Assembly (NCBI GenBank): GCA_947496465.1
Contig: CANMCX010000002.1
Location: 774,320 to 838,319, forward strand
DNA length: 64,000 nucleotides
From: Marinifilum_A sediminis
GTDB taxonomy: Bacteria; Bacteroidota; Bacteroidia; Bacteroidales; Marinifilaceae
Reading direction: 5' to 3'
The notes below the pieces were generated by a model. That model did not search any database. It saw only the letters and a list, made by a program, of their open reading frames with translations, and was not told the origin of the DNA. Shown one piece after another: positions 1 through 8,513 of the stretch. A program made the translations under genes and the position numbers. How positions within the stretch are numbered: the stretch's first letter is position 1; each line of letters starts with the position of its first letter.

Positions 1-759
1 AACCGAATGGGAGATTTTGAGAAAGCAATTGATGCCTACGAATTCGCCTTAGCTGTAAACGATCAGCACAGCAAAGCTTACTTCAACAAAGCAAATGCGC
101 TAGCCAATACAGGTCAATTCGAGGAAGCCATAAAATACTATATCGAATATCTTGAATTTGAAGACGATCACTCCTCTACTTATTCCTACATTGGTGAATG
201 TTTCGAGAAATTGAGCGAATACGATCAGGCTTTAAATTACTACGAAACAGCTATAAAAACCAATGAAACCATTCCGGAACCATGGTTTGGAATGGGATTG
301 ATTCTAATGTATCAGGATAAGATCGACGAAGCAATTGTGTATCTGGAAAAATCTAAAAAACTAGATGATGAAAATCCTGATTATTGGTTTGCTCTAGGTT
401 CTGCTTATACACAATCTCAAAATCCACAAAAAGCAGTTCAAGCTTTTCGAGAGGCAATCGACTTGGATCCTTACGATCCTACTTACTCCATTACTCTAGC
501 TGAATTTTACCATCAAAACGAAAAACAGGAGACTGCAATTGATGTTCTATTGGAGAGTTTAGATTACAATCCAGATTCTGCACAAATCCTTAACAATCTT
601 GCCGCATACTACATGCTTACAGATGATTTGAGTTCAGCAGAAAACTACATTAAAAAATCAGTTGATGTTGAGTCCGAAAATATCAAAGATATCTTCCTTC
701 AATTTCCAGAATTGGAAGACAATGAGGACTTCAATAACATCATTCAACTATACTCTTAA
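1..759 (+). CDS. TPR-repeat protein, 5'-truncated by the window edge
   Basis: The reading frame is open to the first base and already inside a tetratricopeptide repeat, so the ATG at 7 is probably internal and the gene begins upstream. About six TPR units of 34 residues follow, with the usual small/large pattern (for example AYFNKANALANTGQFEEAI and PWFGMGLILMYQDKIDEAI). The C-terminus ends in an acidic tail. No membrane segment or catalytic motif is visible in this part. TPR arrays are protein-protein interaction scaffolds; the partner cannot be told. The DUF368 gene follows after 41 bases on the same strand, so co-transcription is likely. Confidence 0.8.
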   Translation, partial: NRMGDFEKAIDAYEFALAVNDQHSKAYFNKANALANTGQFEEAIKYYIEYLEFEDDHSSTYSYIGECFEKLSEYDQALNYYETAIKTNETIPEPWFGMGLILMYQDKIDEAIVYLEKSKKLDDENPDYWFALGSAYTQSQNPQKAVQAFREAIDLDPYDPTYSITLAEFYHQNEKQETAIDVLLESLDYNPDSAQILNNLAAYYMLTDDLSSAENYIKKSVDVESENIKDIFLQFPELEDNEDFNNIIQLYS

Positions 760-800
760 ACAAGTAAATACACACTTACAATTTCAAGCCGAAGATAGAT

Positions 801-1733
801 ATGTCCAGAAAAATTAAAGATTATGTTATTATTGCCTTAAAAGGAATGGGGATGGGAGCTGCCGATGTAGTTCCAGGTGTTTCAGGCGGAACAATTGCGT
901 TCATTACCGGAATCTACGAAGAATTAATCAACACCATTAAATCGGTTAATCTGAGTTCTATTAAATTGCTTTTCACTTTCAAACTAAAAGATTTTTGGAA
1001 AGCAATAAATGGTAATTTTCTTTTAGCATTGATCTCGGGTATTGGTATCAGTTTCTATACATTGGCAAGACTAATTAAGCATTTGTTAGAAACACAACCC
1101 ATTCTAATTTGGTCTTTCTTTTTTGGACTAATAGTAGCTTCGGCAATCGTAATAGCCAAGAAAATTACCGAATGGAAAGCCAGAACAATTATTGCCATGC
1201 TAATAGGTATTGGCATTGCCTACATGATAACCGAAATAACTCCAGCCGAGGCGCCAACTAGTTATTGGTTTTTGTTTTTATCGGGAGCATTAGCCATTTG
1301 CGCTATGATATTGCCTGGAATATCGGGAGCATTCATTTTAGTTTTGTTAGGATCATACAATTACATTTTAAGTGCATTAAGTAGCTTTAAAATTGATGTA
1401 ATTGCTGTTGTTGGAGCAGGTGCTGCTGTTGGTATTCTAAGCTTCTCTCATCTATTAAGTTGGTTATTGAATAAATACCACAACATGACCATTGGATTGC
1501 TGTCAGGGTTTATGATTGGATCCTTAAATAAAGTATGGCCCTGGAAAGAAACCATTACCACACGAATTGACAGACATGGAGAAGTAATACCTGTACTTCA
1601 AGATAATATTCTTCCTGGAACTTTTGAAACTTTGGCTAATCAGGATTCTCAGCTATTTTTTGCATTGGCACTAGCAGTAGTAGGATTTTTATTAATTTGG
1701 ATAATGGAAAAGTACTCTCCTGAAACCAAATAA
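801..1733 (+). CDS. DUF368 membrane protein, probable polyprenyl-phosphate transporter (PopT type)
   Basis: A 310-residue polytopic inner-membrane protein. It carries the duplicated DUF368 signature: MGAADVVPGVSGGTIAFITG near residue 17 and LPGISGAFILVLLGSY near residue 172, each followed by helices, which suggests an inverted-repeat transporter fold. Family knowledge: DUF368 proteins (PopT) recycle undecaprenyl phosphate across the inner membrane for peptidoglycan and surface-polymer synthesis. The assignment is by family and not from substrate residues. The start has a GAAGATAG ribosome-binding stretch just upstream. It sits 35 bases before aroE on the same strand, and the three genes 1-2509 look like one transcript. 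Confidence 0.85.
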   Translation: MSRKIKDYVIIALKGMGMGAADVVPGVSGGTIAFITGIYEELINTIKSVNLSSIKLLFTFKLKDFWKAINGNFLLALISGIGISFYTLARLIKHLLETQPILIWSFFFGLIVASAIVIAKKITEWKARTIIAMLIGIGIAYMITEITPAEAPTSYWFLFLSGALAICAMILPGISGAFILVLLGSYNYILSALSSFKIDVIAVVGAGAAVGILSFSHLLSWLLNKYHNMTIGLLSGFMIGSLNKVWPWKETITTRIDRHGEVIPVLQDNILPGTFETLANQDSQLFFALALAVVGFLLIWIMEKYSPETK

Positions 1734-1768
1734 GCTTTACAAAACCTTTAACCTTTAACCACGGCAAA

Positions 1769-2509
1769 ATGAATACATACGGAATTGTAGGATATCCTTT
1801 AGGCCATTCCTTCTCGAAAAAATACTTTTGTGAGAAATTCGAAAAATTAAAACTTGATGCAGAATTCCTAAACTTTGAATTGCCAAATATTCAGGAATTA
1901 ACAGATATATTAACACAGCAAAATGACCTAAAAGGGTTTTGCGTTACCATTCCATACAAGGAGGAAGTTATTTCATTTTTGGATGACATTGATCCTTTGG
2001 CTAAAAAATTGGGTGCAGTTAATTCTGTTCAAATTATTCGTAAGCAAGATCAAATCAAACTTAAGGGTTACAATACAGACATTTATGGCTTTCTTGAATC
2101 TCTTAAATTATTCATAGGTGATAAGCGACCTAATGCTTTAATTCTGGGAACTGGAGGCGCTTCGAAAGCAGTTGCTGGTGGATTAGAAAATCTAGGTATT
2201 GACTACAAGTTTGTAAGTAGAAATGCAAAAGAGAATTGCTTTACCTACGAACAACTCAATGCTGATATTATAGCTAATTACAAGCTTATTGTAAACTGTT
2301 CCCCTTTAGGTACTTTTCCTAAAGAAGATACTTGTCCTGATATTCCTTACTCATTACTGACAAAAGATCATTTCCTTTACGATTTGGTTTACAATCCTGC
2401 AGAAACTCTTTTCATGAAAAAAGGAGCTGCACAAGGAGCCAAAACTCACAACGGACTGAGCATGCTTCATCTTCAGGCAGAAAAAAACTGGGAAATCTGG
2501 AACAGATGA
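1769..2509 (+). CDS. aroE: Shikimate dehydrogenase (NADP+)
   Basis: Reduces 3-dehydroshikimate to shikimate in the cytoplasmic chorismate pathway. The N-terminal substrate domain has PLGHSFSK (the Ser14/Ser16 shikimate-binding pair), the catalytic lysine in VTIPYKEE (Lys64), GAVNS (Asn85) and YNTD (Asp104). The nucleotide domain has LGTGGASKA around 126-134. The C-terminal THNGLSMLHLQA completes the active site. At 246 residues it is slightly shorter than the usual 270 or so, as in other Bacteroidota. It is the last gene of the rightward group and faces the minus-strand outer-membrane protein. Confidence 0.95.
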   Translation: MNTYGIVGYPLGHSFSKKYFCEKFEKLKLDAEFLNFELPNIQELTDILTQQNDLKGFCVTIPYKEEVISFLDDIDPLAKKLGAVNSVQIIRKQDQIKLKGYNTDIYGFLESLKLFIGDKRPNALILGTGGASKAVAGGLENLGIDYKFVSRNAKENCFTYEQLNADIIANYKLIVNCSPLGTFPKEDTCPDIPYSLLTKDHFLYDLVYNPAETLFMKKGAAQGAKTHNGLSMLHLQAEKNWEIWNR

Positions 2510-2541
2510 TAATTATCAATTAGGAATGATAAATTAACAAT
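2507..2541. repeat. AT-rich intergenic repeat element
   Basis: An AATT/ATAATT-rich stretch directly after the aroE stop. Its ATAATTATCAATTA and AATTAACAATT blocks recur, inverted, at 10587-10634. It probably belongs to a dispersed non-coding repeat family of this genome. No function can be assigned. Confidence 0.4.
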
Positions 2542-2577
2542 TGACAGAAGTGAAGAGCCCGTCCGGCTTGAGGACTC

Positions 2578-2617
2578 AAAAAAAATTACAGTCAGTGTTC
2601 AAACCCACTGACTGTAA
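2578..2617 (-). terminator. Rho-independent terminator of the outer-membrane barrel gene
   Basis: A perfect 12-bp stem TTACAGTCAGTG / CACTGACTGTAA with an 8-nt loop. Read on the minus strand it is followed by eight U residues (A8 at 2578-2585). It lies 28 bases after the stop of the minus-strand barrel gene, and could also act weakly on aroE transcripts. Confidence 0.85.
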
Positions 2618-2644
2618 ATTATAATTGGTAATTATTCTTTCATA

Positions 2645-5338
2645 TTAAATATCATACTTCACAGTAAACAGCACATATCTTGGTTGTACAAAATAAGTAG
2701 AGGTAGAATAAGAAAAATCAGACTCGCTATTACTATCCATCGATTTTGTATCCAATAAATTCTTTCCTTTCAAGCCAAACTCCCATTTCGAATCTTTCTT
2801 GTGATAAAGCAATTCTGCATCAAGAAAACTATACTCATTCAATATTGTATTGTCTTTATTTGAATAATTGTAAAATTCATAATCAGCGGTAACAATAAAA
2901 TTCTTTAAAAAGGCAGCATCAAATTTTGCAAAGGGTCTTTGCGTATAGTAGGTTGTATTACCAGACTCCCTATCGTAATCATTAATAGAATACTTATATC
3001 CTATCTCAATATTAGGAGCATTTTTAAAATTGGTTCCCACGGACATGGTATAAATTTGCGAAAAGCTCTCTGATTTACTGGGCAGTGAATTCACCAGATT
3101 ATTTGTTTCAGACCATGAAACCTTTGCCTTTGCCGAAGCTTTTATTTTATGGAATGTTCTTTGATAACGTGCGTTCATGCTTAATGATTCATCCGCCAAA
3201 TCAGAATTTTCGGTCGTATTTATCTGATTAATCCCTATTGGTACAACATTATTTTTAAATCCTTCAATGCTTTTCGAGTAGCTAATATTCGCAAACATAT
3301 TGGTAAAATTAAACATGTTAAAGCTGAAGAAATTCAAGGACAGATTGTGTTTCAAAGAACTCTCTAACTCAGGATTCCCACTGTAAACAGAATTGTAATT
3401 ATTCAAAACATAAGCCTCGGCATATTTCGAAACATCGGTAAAACTTCGGGTGATATTATAATTGAAACGAAGATTCTCAGATTTCTTCAACTGCATATTA
3501 ATATAAACATCAGGTAAAACTGAGGTTAAATCATCTTTGTAATTCAAGTTGTTTTGTGAACTTTTTGTTTCGAATTGATGTACGCTAAATCCCGGATTAA
3601 ATGTGAAAATCCCTGCTTTTAATTTGTAATGAAACTCAAAAAACAGATCGGAAACATTAAATTTCACATCGTTTATATAATCGCTGCCTTGCATCTCCAA
3701 TTTTTCTTCATCGTCTAATACCTGAAAAATATCTGAATCGAAATTTTGATGATTTTGAGTTGTTCCCAAGGTAAACTGAATATTGCTCTTATCGCCTGTC
3801 ACCAGGTAATAATCCAATTTGGCATCCAATTTATTGGTGATTATTCTTTTGTTCTGATTCAAATCGTATAAACTCACCGACTGATCAACCGGAAACAAAT
3901 CAGTAAAAGCAAATTCATCGCGAACCGCGTTGTAAAAAGGATCCTCATTTTTATACAAATGCTGAGCATCGAAGGCAAATATATTTTTATCGTTTAAGGT
4001 GTAATATATTTTCGCTGTTTGATTTAAGGAGATAGGCTTCTGTTTCTTCAATTGAGTAATTTCATCCGACACACCATCTACTAAAGAGATCACCTCTTCC
4101 TCTTCATTATCGTCCGATTGTTTGATAAAAACATCGTAATCGAACTGAAAATTAGCATTTGGCTTGTAAATAGAATTCAACTTGAACAAACCTAAACTTG
4201 CCTCCTGATCATTCTTCTTTATACTTTCCTCTACCTGAGACTGATTCCCTTCCAATTCGTAAGTAGTTGTACTCTGTGTTTCCATCAAAGTTCCGGTATA
4301 GGAGTAGATTCCAAATCCACCTAGATCCCAGGTTTCAGATGGTGAATAGTTAAAATTCAATGCAGCAAATTTAGTTTCGATATCCTTGGCTTTATTGTTT
4401 TGCAAGCTGGACAATCCCAAGGCATCCGATCCGGTTCCAATGGAGCTTCCACCACCAGGATTGAATCCTTTAAAACCACCAGTAAAATTCATATAATCTC
4501 TTCTGGTAAAAGGCACTTCTCCAATATTATTCACATCAGTAATCAGATTTAAACTGAATTTAGGACTGTAGTAAAACAATTTAGGGTGAGCCAAATATTT
4601 ATCATCAGGACCAGCACCGGCTGTCAACTCGCCAAACCAGAAACTCTTCTTCCCCGATTTCAATTTAATATTCAATGCAATATTGTCCTCGTCATTGGTT
4701 AAGCCTTGCATTTGACTAATCTCATTGTAATTTCGAAGCACTTCAATTTTATCAACAGCATCGGCAGGAATGTTATCCGAAGCAATTTTAGAGTCTCCAT
4801 CAAAAAAATCCTTCCCTTCAACCATCACCTTTTGCACCTGCTTTCCTTCCACCTCAATCTGCCCGTCATCATTCAACTCTACACCTGGCAAACTCACCAA
4901 AACATCCTTTAGTTTTCGTTCTGTGCCGGTTGTAAACGAATCAGTATCGTAAACAATAGTATCTCCCTTTACCATAACCGGCATGGTATAAGTCACGTCC
5001 ACCTCCTGCAACATACTTTCCTCTTCAGCAATCTCCACATCCTTCACAGCATCATTTTCATCTGCCGAAAAATAAAACTCCTTGGCACCAAAACCTATAA
5101 AGCTAATTTTAATATCATAATTCGAGCCTGATTTCAATTTTAGCTTATACAATCCACTATGATTGGTAACACAATACGATTCCAACAATTTAGAATCCGA
5201 ATTTACGGCTATCACATTTGCCATTTCCACGGCAACACCTTCGGTATCTCGAACTATTCCCTTTAATGTGATATCTTCCTGTGCGTAACTCCAAAAATAA
5301 GAGCATAGCAATAGCAGTATGAAAAAATATTTCTTCAT
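2645..5338 (-). CDS. TonB-dependent-receptor-like outer membrane beta-barrel protein
   Basis: An 897-residue protein with a signal peptide (MKKYFFILLLLCSYFWSYAQ). Then comes a CarboxypepD_reg-like beta-sandwich (about 22-105, including the segment GIVRDTEGVAVEMANVIA). A plug-like region follows (DVLVSLPGVELNDDGQIEVEGKQV, about 145-170), and the rest is a long alternating beta-barrel of the OMP_b-brl_3 type. The C-terminus ends in YVLFTVKYDI, a barrel-type aromatic strand. Such proteins sit in the outer membrane, often as TonB-linked importers or peptide-sensing relatives; the substrate is unknown. The GLPGLI gene lies 137 bases upstream on the same strand, a pairing common in Bacteroidota. 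Confidence 0.85.
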   Translation of the reverse strand: MKKYFFILLLLCSYFWSYAQEDITLKGIVRDTEGVAVEMANVIAVNSDSKLLESYCVTNHSGLYKLKLKSGSNYDIKISFIGFGAKEFYFSADENDAVKDVEIAEEESMLQEVDVTYTMPVMVKGDTIVYDTDSFTTGTERKLKDVLVSLPGVELNDDGQIEVEGKQVQKVMVEGKDFFDGDSKIASDNIPADAVDKIEVLRNYNEISQMQGLTNDEDNIALNIKLKSGKKSFWFGELTAGAGPDDKYLAHPKLFYYSPKFSLNLITDVNNIGEVPFTRRDYMNFTGGFKGFNPGGGSSIGTGSDALGLSSLQNNKAKDIETKFAALNFNYSPSETWDLGGFGIYSYTGTLMETQSTTTYELEGNQSQVEESIKKNDQEASLGLFKLNSIYKPNANFQFDYDVFIKQSDDNEEEEVISLVDGVSDEITQLKKQKPISLNQTAKIYYTLNDKNIFAFDAQHLYKNEDPFYNAVRDEFAFTDLFPVDQSVSLYDLNQNKRIITNKLDAKLDYYLVTGDKSNIQFTLGTTQNHQNFDSDIFQVLDDEEKLEMQGSDYINDVKFNVSDLFFEFHYKLKAGIFTFNPGFSVHQFETKSSQNNLNYKDDLTSVLPDVYINMQLKKSENLRFNYNITRSFTDVSKYAEAYVLNNYNSVYSGNPELESSLKHNLSLNFFSFNMFNFTNMFANISYSKSIEGFKNNVVPIGINQINTTENSDLADESLSMNARYQRTFHKIKASAKAKVSWSETNNLVNSLPSKSESFSQIYTMSVGTNFKNAPNIEIGYKYSINDYDRESGNTTYYTQRPFAKFDAAFLKNFIVTADYEFYNYSNKDNTILNEYSFLDAELLYHKKDSKWEFGLKGKNLLDTKSMDSNSESDFSYSTSTYFVQPRYVLFTVKYDI

Positions 5339-5418
5339 GATTTTATAAATTTACCTTATGAATTATATGATGTAGCGGGATTACTTCTAAACAAAAATTT
5401 TTCTCTCAAATCCTCAAC

Positions 5419-5474
5419 CTTTATACTTTGAAATTAATTTTTGGAGCTTGATACTTGGAATTTGGAGCTTAAAA
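5419..5474. repeat. Heptamer-phased degenerate repeat (eight 7-bp units)
   Basis: Read in sevens from 5419 the sequence is CTTTATA, CTTTGAA, ATTAATT, TTTGGAG, CTTGATA, CTTGGAA, TTTGGAG, CTTAAAA. It fills the space between the GLPGLI stop (5476) and the upstream region of the barrel gene. The same units recur at 9432-9466 and 58209-58249. Confidence 0.6.
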
Positions 5475-5475
5475 C

Positions 5476-6303
5476 CTATCTCCCTCTCCCTTGTCCAGGA
5501 CCTCTAAATCCGCCATTCTCTCTCATTTCCTTCATTTTCTTACTCGCAATCTCGTCATATTCTGCCTGGCTAACTTTTTTCCCCTTTTTAGGTGCTTTTA
5601 TCACCATCTTTTCTTTTGGATTCATAACCAGTTTAGAGCAGATAATTGAGGTCTGATCGTCACTTACCTCAAGAATTAAACCTGGTAAGCCTGAGTAATT
5701 TGCCGGACCTTGATTTACTGGAATCTCTGGCGAGTACCAAGCTACTACATGAACTTCCTTCTCTGTATAAACTTCTTGTTTTTTATCCTGATTTCGGTTG
5801 AATATAGCGGACATATTCCTACGCTTCACCTTTTTAATGGCAGTAGCTTTATAAGCGGTATAATTCCCAATCTTCTTTGTTTCCGCCTCCATTTTCCAAT
5901 CCAACTTGGGTAGACTATCCTTCACCAAAAATAGTTTCCCAAACAAATCATTCTTTACGGCATAGGTTCCCTCTTTTACATTCTTGTAGTAATCTTCACC
6001 TCCACCTTGCATCATTCCAAAACGCATTCCTTTACCACCGCCCATTCCAGGCTGTTCCAATTTCTGCTCTTCTTTGTATAAAGATTCCACGCGATTAAAA
6101 GACAAAACAAATGTTTTCTCTCCTGCTTTTTTCATTCGCTCCAAAATCATTTGCTTTCTATCTTCAGGAATATTTCTTCCACCAAAATCCATTTTTATAG
6201 TGGTTCGGCTTTCATAATAAGCTTTTCCTTGAAATTCCTGAGCTTGCAAAGCAGTTCCCAAACTTATAAATAGGCTAAATACAGCAAGTAATATCTTCTT
6301 CAT
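5476..6303 (-). CDS. GLPGLI family secreted protein
   Basis: 275 residues from the ATG at 6303. A longer frame exists upstream, but this start has an AGGAAA ribosome-binding site and is followed at once by a clean signal peptide (MKKILLAVFSLFISLGTALQAQ). The family signature GPANYSGLPGLILEV lies near residue 215, followed by the typical ICSKL strand. The C-terminus is Gly/Arg rich (GGFRGPGQGRGR). GLPGLI proteins are periplasmic or surface proteins of unknown activity, often encoded beside TonB-type barrels, as here. The pair probably acts together at the outer membrane. Confidence 0.88.
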   Translation of the reverse strand: MKKILLAVFSLFISLGTALQAQEFQGKAYYESRTTIKMDFGGRNIPEDRKQMILERMKKAGEKTFVLSFNRVESLYKEEQKLEQPGMGGGKGMRFGMMQGGGEDYYKNVKEGTYAVKNDLFGKLFLVKDSLPKLDWKMEAETKKIGNYTAYKATAIKKVKRRNMSAIFNRNQDKKQEVYTEKEVHVVAWYSPEIPVNQGPANYSGLPGLILEVSDDQTSIICSKLVMNPKEKMVIKAPKKGKKVSQAEYDEIASKKMKEMRENGGFRGPGQGRGR

Positions 6304-6513
6304 TTTTCCTTTTTTATTGATTACTGATGCTAAGACTCTTATTCCCTTAAATGGTTTAACCACCAACGAAATTTCTTGAAATAATTTTGACTTCAAACTT
6401 TACAGGGAAAATATTTTGTTAGCTATGGTGGTTTTCATAAATTCGGGGGTTATTTTTACTGCAAGTGGAATCTAAAAACATCCTTAATCAATAACACTTT
6501 ACAACTTTATAAA

Positions 6514-6945
6514 ATGGAAAACTCAACTAAAACACCAAATTTATTTCTTTACTCCCTTATTCTACCAATTTTATGGATAAGTATTGGATTTCTAATAGAT
6601 ACTATTGCTCCAGAGAAAAGCCTAGGTGTTTTTGGATTGGTACTAATAATATATGCTACACTTACTCCAATATGTTGGCATTTTACAAAGAATCACCATC
6701 GTCATTTTAAAAAACAAGAGAAAATAAAACTTATCGTTTTTCTTACTTTCTGGGCAGTTCTTTGTGAATTGTTGGCAATATGGTATGAGTTATCACTTGA
6801 GTCAAATCCAGATATTAGCTCGAGCATTTACTATATAATTGGCGTTACCATATTATTAGATACATTATTTATAACTATTGGTGTTCAGGTTGTTGCAAAA
6901 AGAACAAACAACTATTTTTTAGAAAAGATTGATAAGAACAGGTAA
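6514..6945 (+). CDS. Small four-helix membrane protein, unknown function
   Basis: 143 residues with four predicted membrane helices (about 11-29, 37-55, 72-92 and 106-127). A charged cytoplasmic patch rich in His and Lys (KNHHRHFKKQEKIK) lies between helices 2 and 3. No catalytic motif is recognised. Its start is preceded by an AT-rich leader with no strong Shine-Dalgarno, which is usual in this phylum. It is the first of three similar small membrane genes, each separated by a short spacer. Confidence 0.6.
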   Translation: MENSTKTPNLFLYSLILPILWISIGFLIDTIAPEKSLGVFGLVLIIYATLTPICWHFTKNHHRHFKKQEKIKLIVFLTFWAVLCELLAIWYELSLESNPDISSSIYYIIGVTILLDTLFITIGVQVVAKRTNNYFLEKIDKNR

Positions 6946-7079
6946 CAAAAGATAGATTTCATTGGCGGTTACACTCAACTTGATAAAGCAACAAAAACAA
7001 TAAACTCTAGGCGGTTTTGATAAGGCGGTGGTTGTAGATCACTCACTAATTTCAACAAGATCGTCACATCAAACTAAAA

Positions 7080-7442
7080 ATGAAAGAAAAATTTTACCAA
7101 CGAAAAGGATTCCTTCCTACCCTATTTACAACTGTATTAATTATCGCAGTTGCTGTAATAACTGATCACTACAAAACACTTTTTGTACACGAAACTGGGA
7201 ATATTAAAATCTTTGGAGGTTTAGGAATATTATTGGCTTTCGGGCTTTTATTAAGATGGAAGTACGTAAGGCAAATTTTAGGTGTATTTTCACTTATAGC
7301 AACCACTGGAATAACATTTCATATTTTTAATGTTGACAAAGAATTTATCTTATCTACATTCATTTTATTAGGAGGATTAATATTGATCTCTTATTTTTTA
7401 ATTGTCTCAAAATCAATTAAATCTTATATCGGAGGGAAATGA
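7080..7442 (+). CDS. Small membrane protein, unknown function
   Basis: 120 residues with four hydrophobic segments (about 14-28, 42-58, 66-80 and 90-110), joined by basic loops such as RWKYVRQ. No known domain is recognised. The preceding spacer 6946-7079 contains three GGCGGT hexamers (6964, 7010, 7024). It is not obviously homologous to its neighbours beyond the general small-membrane-protein character. Confidence 0.55.
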   Translation: MKEKFYQRKGFLPTLFTTVLIIAVAVITDHYKTLFVHETGNIKIFGGLGILLAFGLLLRWKYVRQILGVFSLIATTGITFHIFNVDKEFILSTFILLGGLILISYFLIVSKSIKSYIGGK

Positions 7443-7482
7443 TATTTCAATTTAATTCATCATTGCTAGCAACAAATTACAC

Positions 7483-7755
7483 ATGAAAAATTGGCTTATA
7501 TCAATATTATTAGGAGTAATTACCCTTTTATTTAATTCATATTTAGAATATCAAATTGAACAGGCTTACAAATCAATTGGAGAATTAAGAATGATTGTAG
7601 ATTTTGGCTACAGTGCGATAAATGAAACAATCCTAATTATATTGATGGTGTTATCTTTAATTTTCTCCTTACTATCCATTTTATGGAAAAAAGAAAAACT
7701 TGGATTTGTTGGTCTAAGTTTATTTGTACTAAATACGTTTTTGTACCTATTCTAA
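7483..7755 (+). CDS. Small membrane protein, unknown function
   Basis: 90 residues. A hydrophobic N-terminal helix (about 2-20) is followed by a short polar loop and two further helices (about 46-66 and 72-90). It ends hydrophobic (FVLNTFLYLF). No family is recognised. It follows the previous gene after 40 bases and may share its transcript. Coding is supported by an intact frame with codon use like its neighbours, but the evidence is modest. Confidence 0.5.
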   Translation: MKNWLISILLGVITLLFNSYLEYQIEQAYKSIGELRMIVDFGYSAINETILIILMVLSLIFSLLSILWKKEKLGFVGLSLFVLNTFLYLF

Positions 7756-7781
7756 TTCTTTTTTAACACCCATAAGTTCTG

Positions 7782-7990
7782 CTTCCGAGACAAAAGAAAG
7801 TTCTTCCGTGACAAGCACCTAGCCTTCCGTGACATCAGTTTGGTCTTCCGTGATAAGGGGTTAGCCTTTCCGTGACAGAGGTTTCTTCTTCCGTGACATA
7901 CGGAAAGACAAATTTGTGTCACGGAAGTTCACAAGTCGGTAGCGGAAATGATCCCAGATGTAACTGATGAAGGGAAATTTGTCACGGAAC
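7782..7990. repeat. Phased CTTCCGTGACA repeat array with inverted copies
   Basis: Six near-identical direct copies of CTTCCGTGACA start at 7782, 7803, 7824, 7845, 7867 and 7888, a period of 21-22 bp. The variation is CTTCCGAGACA in the first copy, one A-to-T change in the fourth and one extra T in the fifth. Two inverted copies (TGTCACGGAA) follow at 7917 and 7980. The copies at 7888-7898 and 7917-7927 form a perfect 11-bp hairpin with an 18-nt loop. No open frame of useful length crosses the array. Confidence 0.85.
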
Positions 7991-8033
7991 AAGTTTCAAC
8001 AGATGCAGAAAGGCTAACTCTTATTACAAACAA

Positions 8034-8513
8034 TCAACTATTTCGCAAAGCATTCCTCGAAGCACGATCCACCAAAGTAAAAAAGCGATCGATACCATCT
8101 TTATCAAGGGACCTTTTGTGTCCTTTAATCTTCACAAAGCTGCATTGTATCCTATCGGTAAGTTTGTAGAATTCCTGATACAATTGCGCATTGGCAATTT
8201 GTTTGCCATTCTTCGAAATGTAATTGTTTTTCTCGAATCGGATACGCCTGCCAGGCAAGCCAATGATATTCTGGGAATCGGTGTAAACAATCACCTCAGT
8301 CGCTACTGCATCCAACTTAGCAAGAACCCACAAAAGCGTTTGCAATTCGAGCTTAGAAGAAGAAGTGTTTTCAAAACTTACCGTTTCCACCAATTTCTTT
8401 GCCTCAGGTAATGAAATAGCCAGATCAGAAATCAACAGAAAAGCACCAAAACCAACTTTCGATTGAGGATTTACACTGCCATCGGTAAACAAATAATATT
8501 TAGCTGGCATCAT
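8034..8513 (-). CDS. Ribonuclease H-like protein
   Basis: 159 residues with the RNase H fold signature: FTDGS (Asp11), a helix with Glu56 (SSKLELQTLLW), VYTDSQ (Asp79), IKGH (His132) and LVDRASRNAL (Asp149). These match the D-E-D-D metal-binding set and the accessory His of RNase HI. The expected activity is cleavage of RNA in RNA-DNA hybrids, in the cytoplasm. Its start overlaps the 3' end of truA by 14 bases, so it is the second gene of a truA operon and probably translationally coupled. Two adjacent ATGs (8513, 8510) could serve. Confidence 0.82.
   Translation of the reverse strand: MMPAKYYLFTDGSVNPQSKVGFGAFLLISDLAISLPEAKKLVETVSFENTSSSKLELQTLLWVLAKLDAVATEVIVYTDSQNIIGLPGRRIRFEKNNYISKNGKQIANAQLYQEFYKLTDRIQCSFVKIKGHKRSLDKDGIDRFFTLVDRASRNALRNS

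Noticed and set aside
2645..5338. Plus-strand open frames inside the outer-membrane barrel gene
   Set aside because: They are short shadows (60-70 residues) without start signals or domains.
7782..7990. CRISPR array
   Set aside because: The repeat is only 11 bp, spacing is 10 bp and regular, and no cas gene is present. It is listed instead as a phased repeat.
8118..8411. Plus-strand open frame overlapping the RNase H gene
   Set aside because: The minus-strand frame has a complete RNase H motif set and overlaps truA as an operon, while the plus frame shows no domain.
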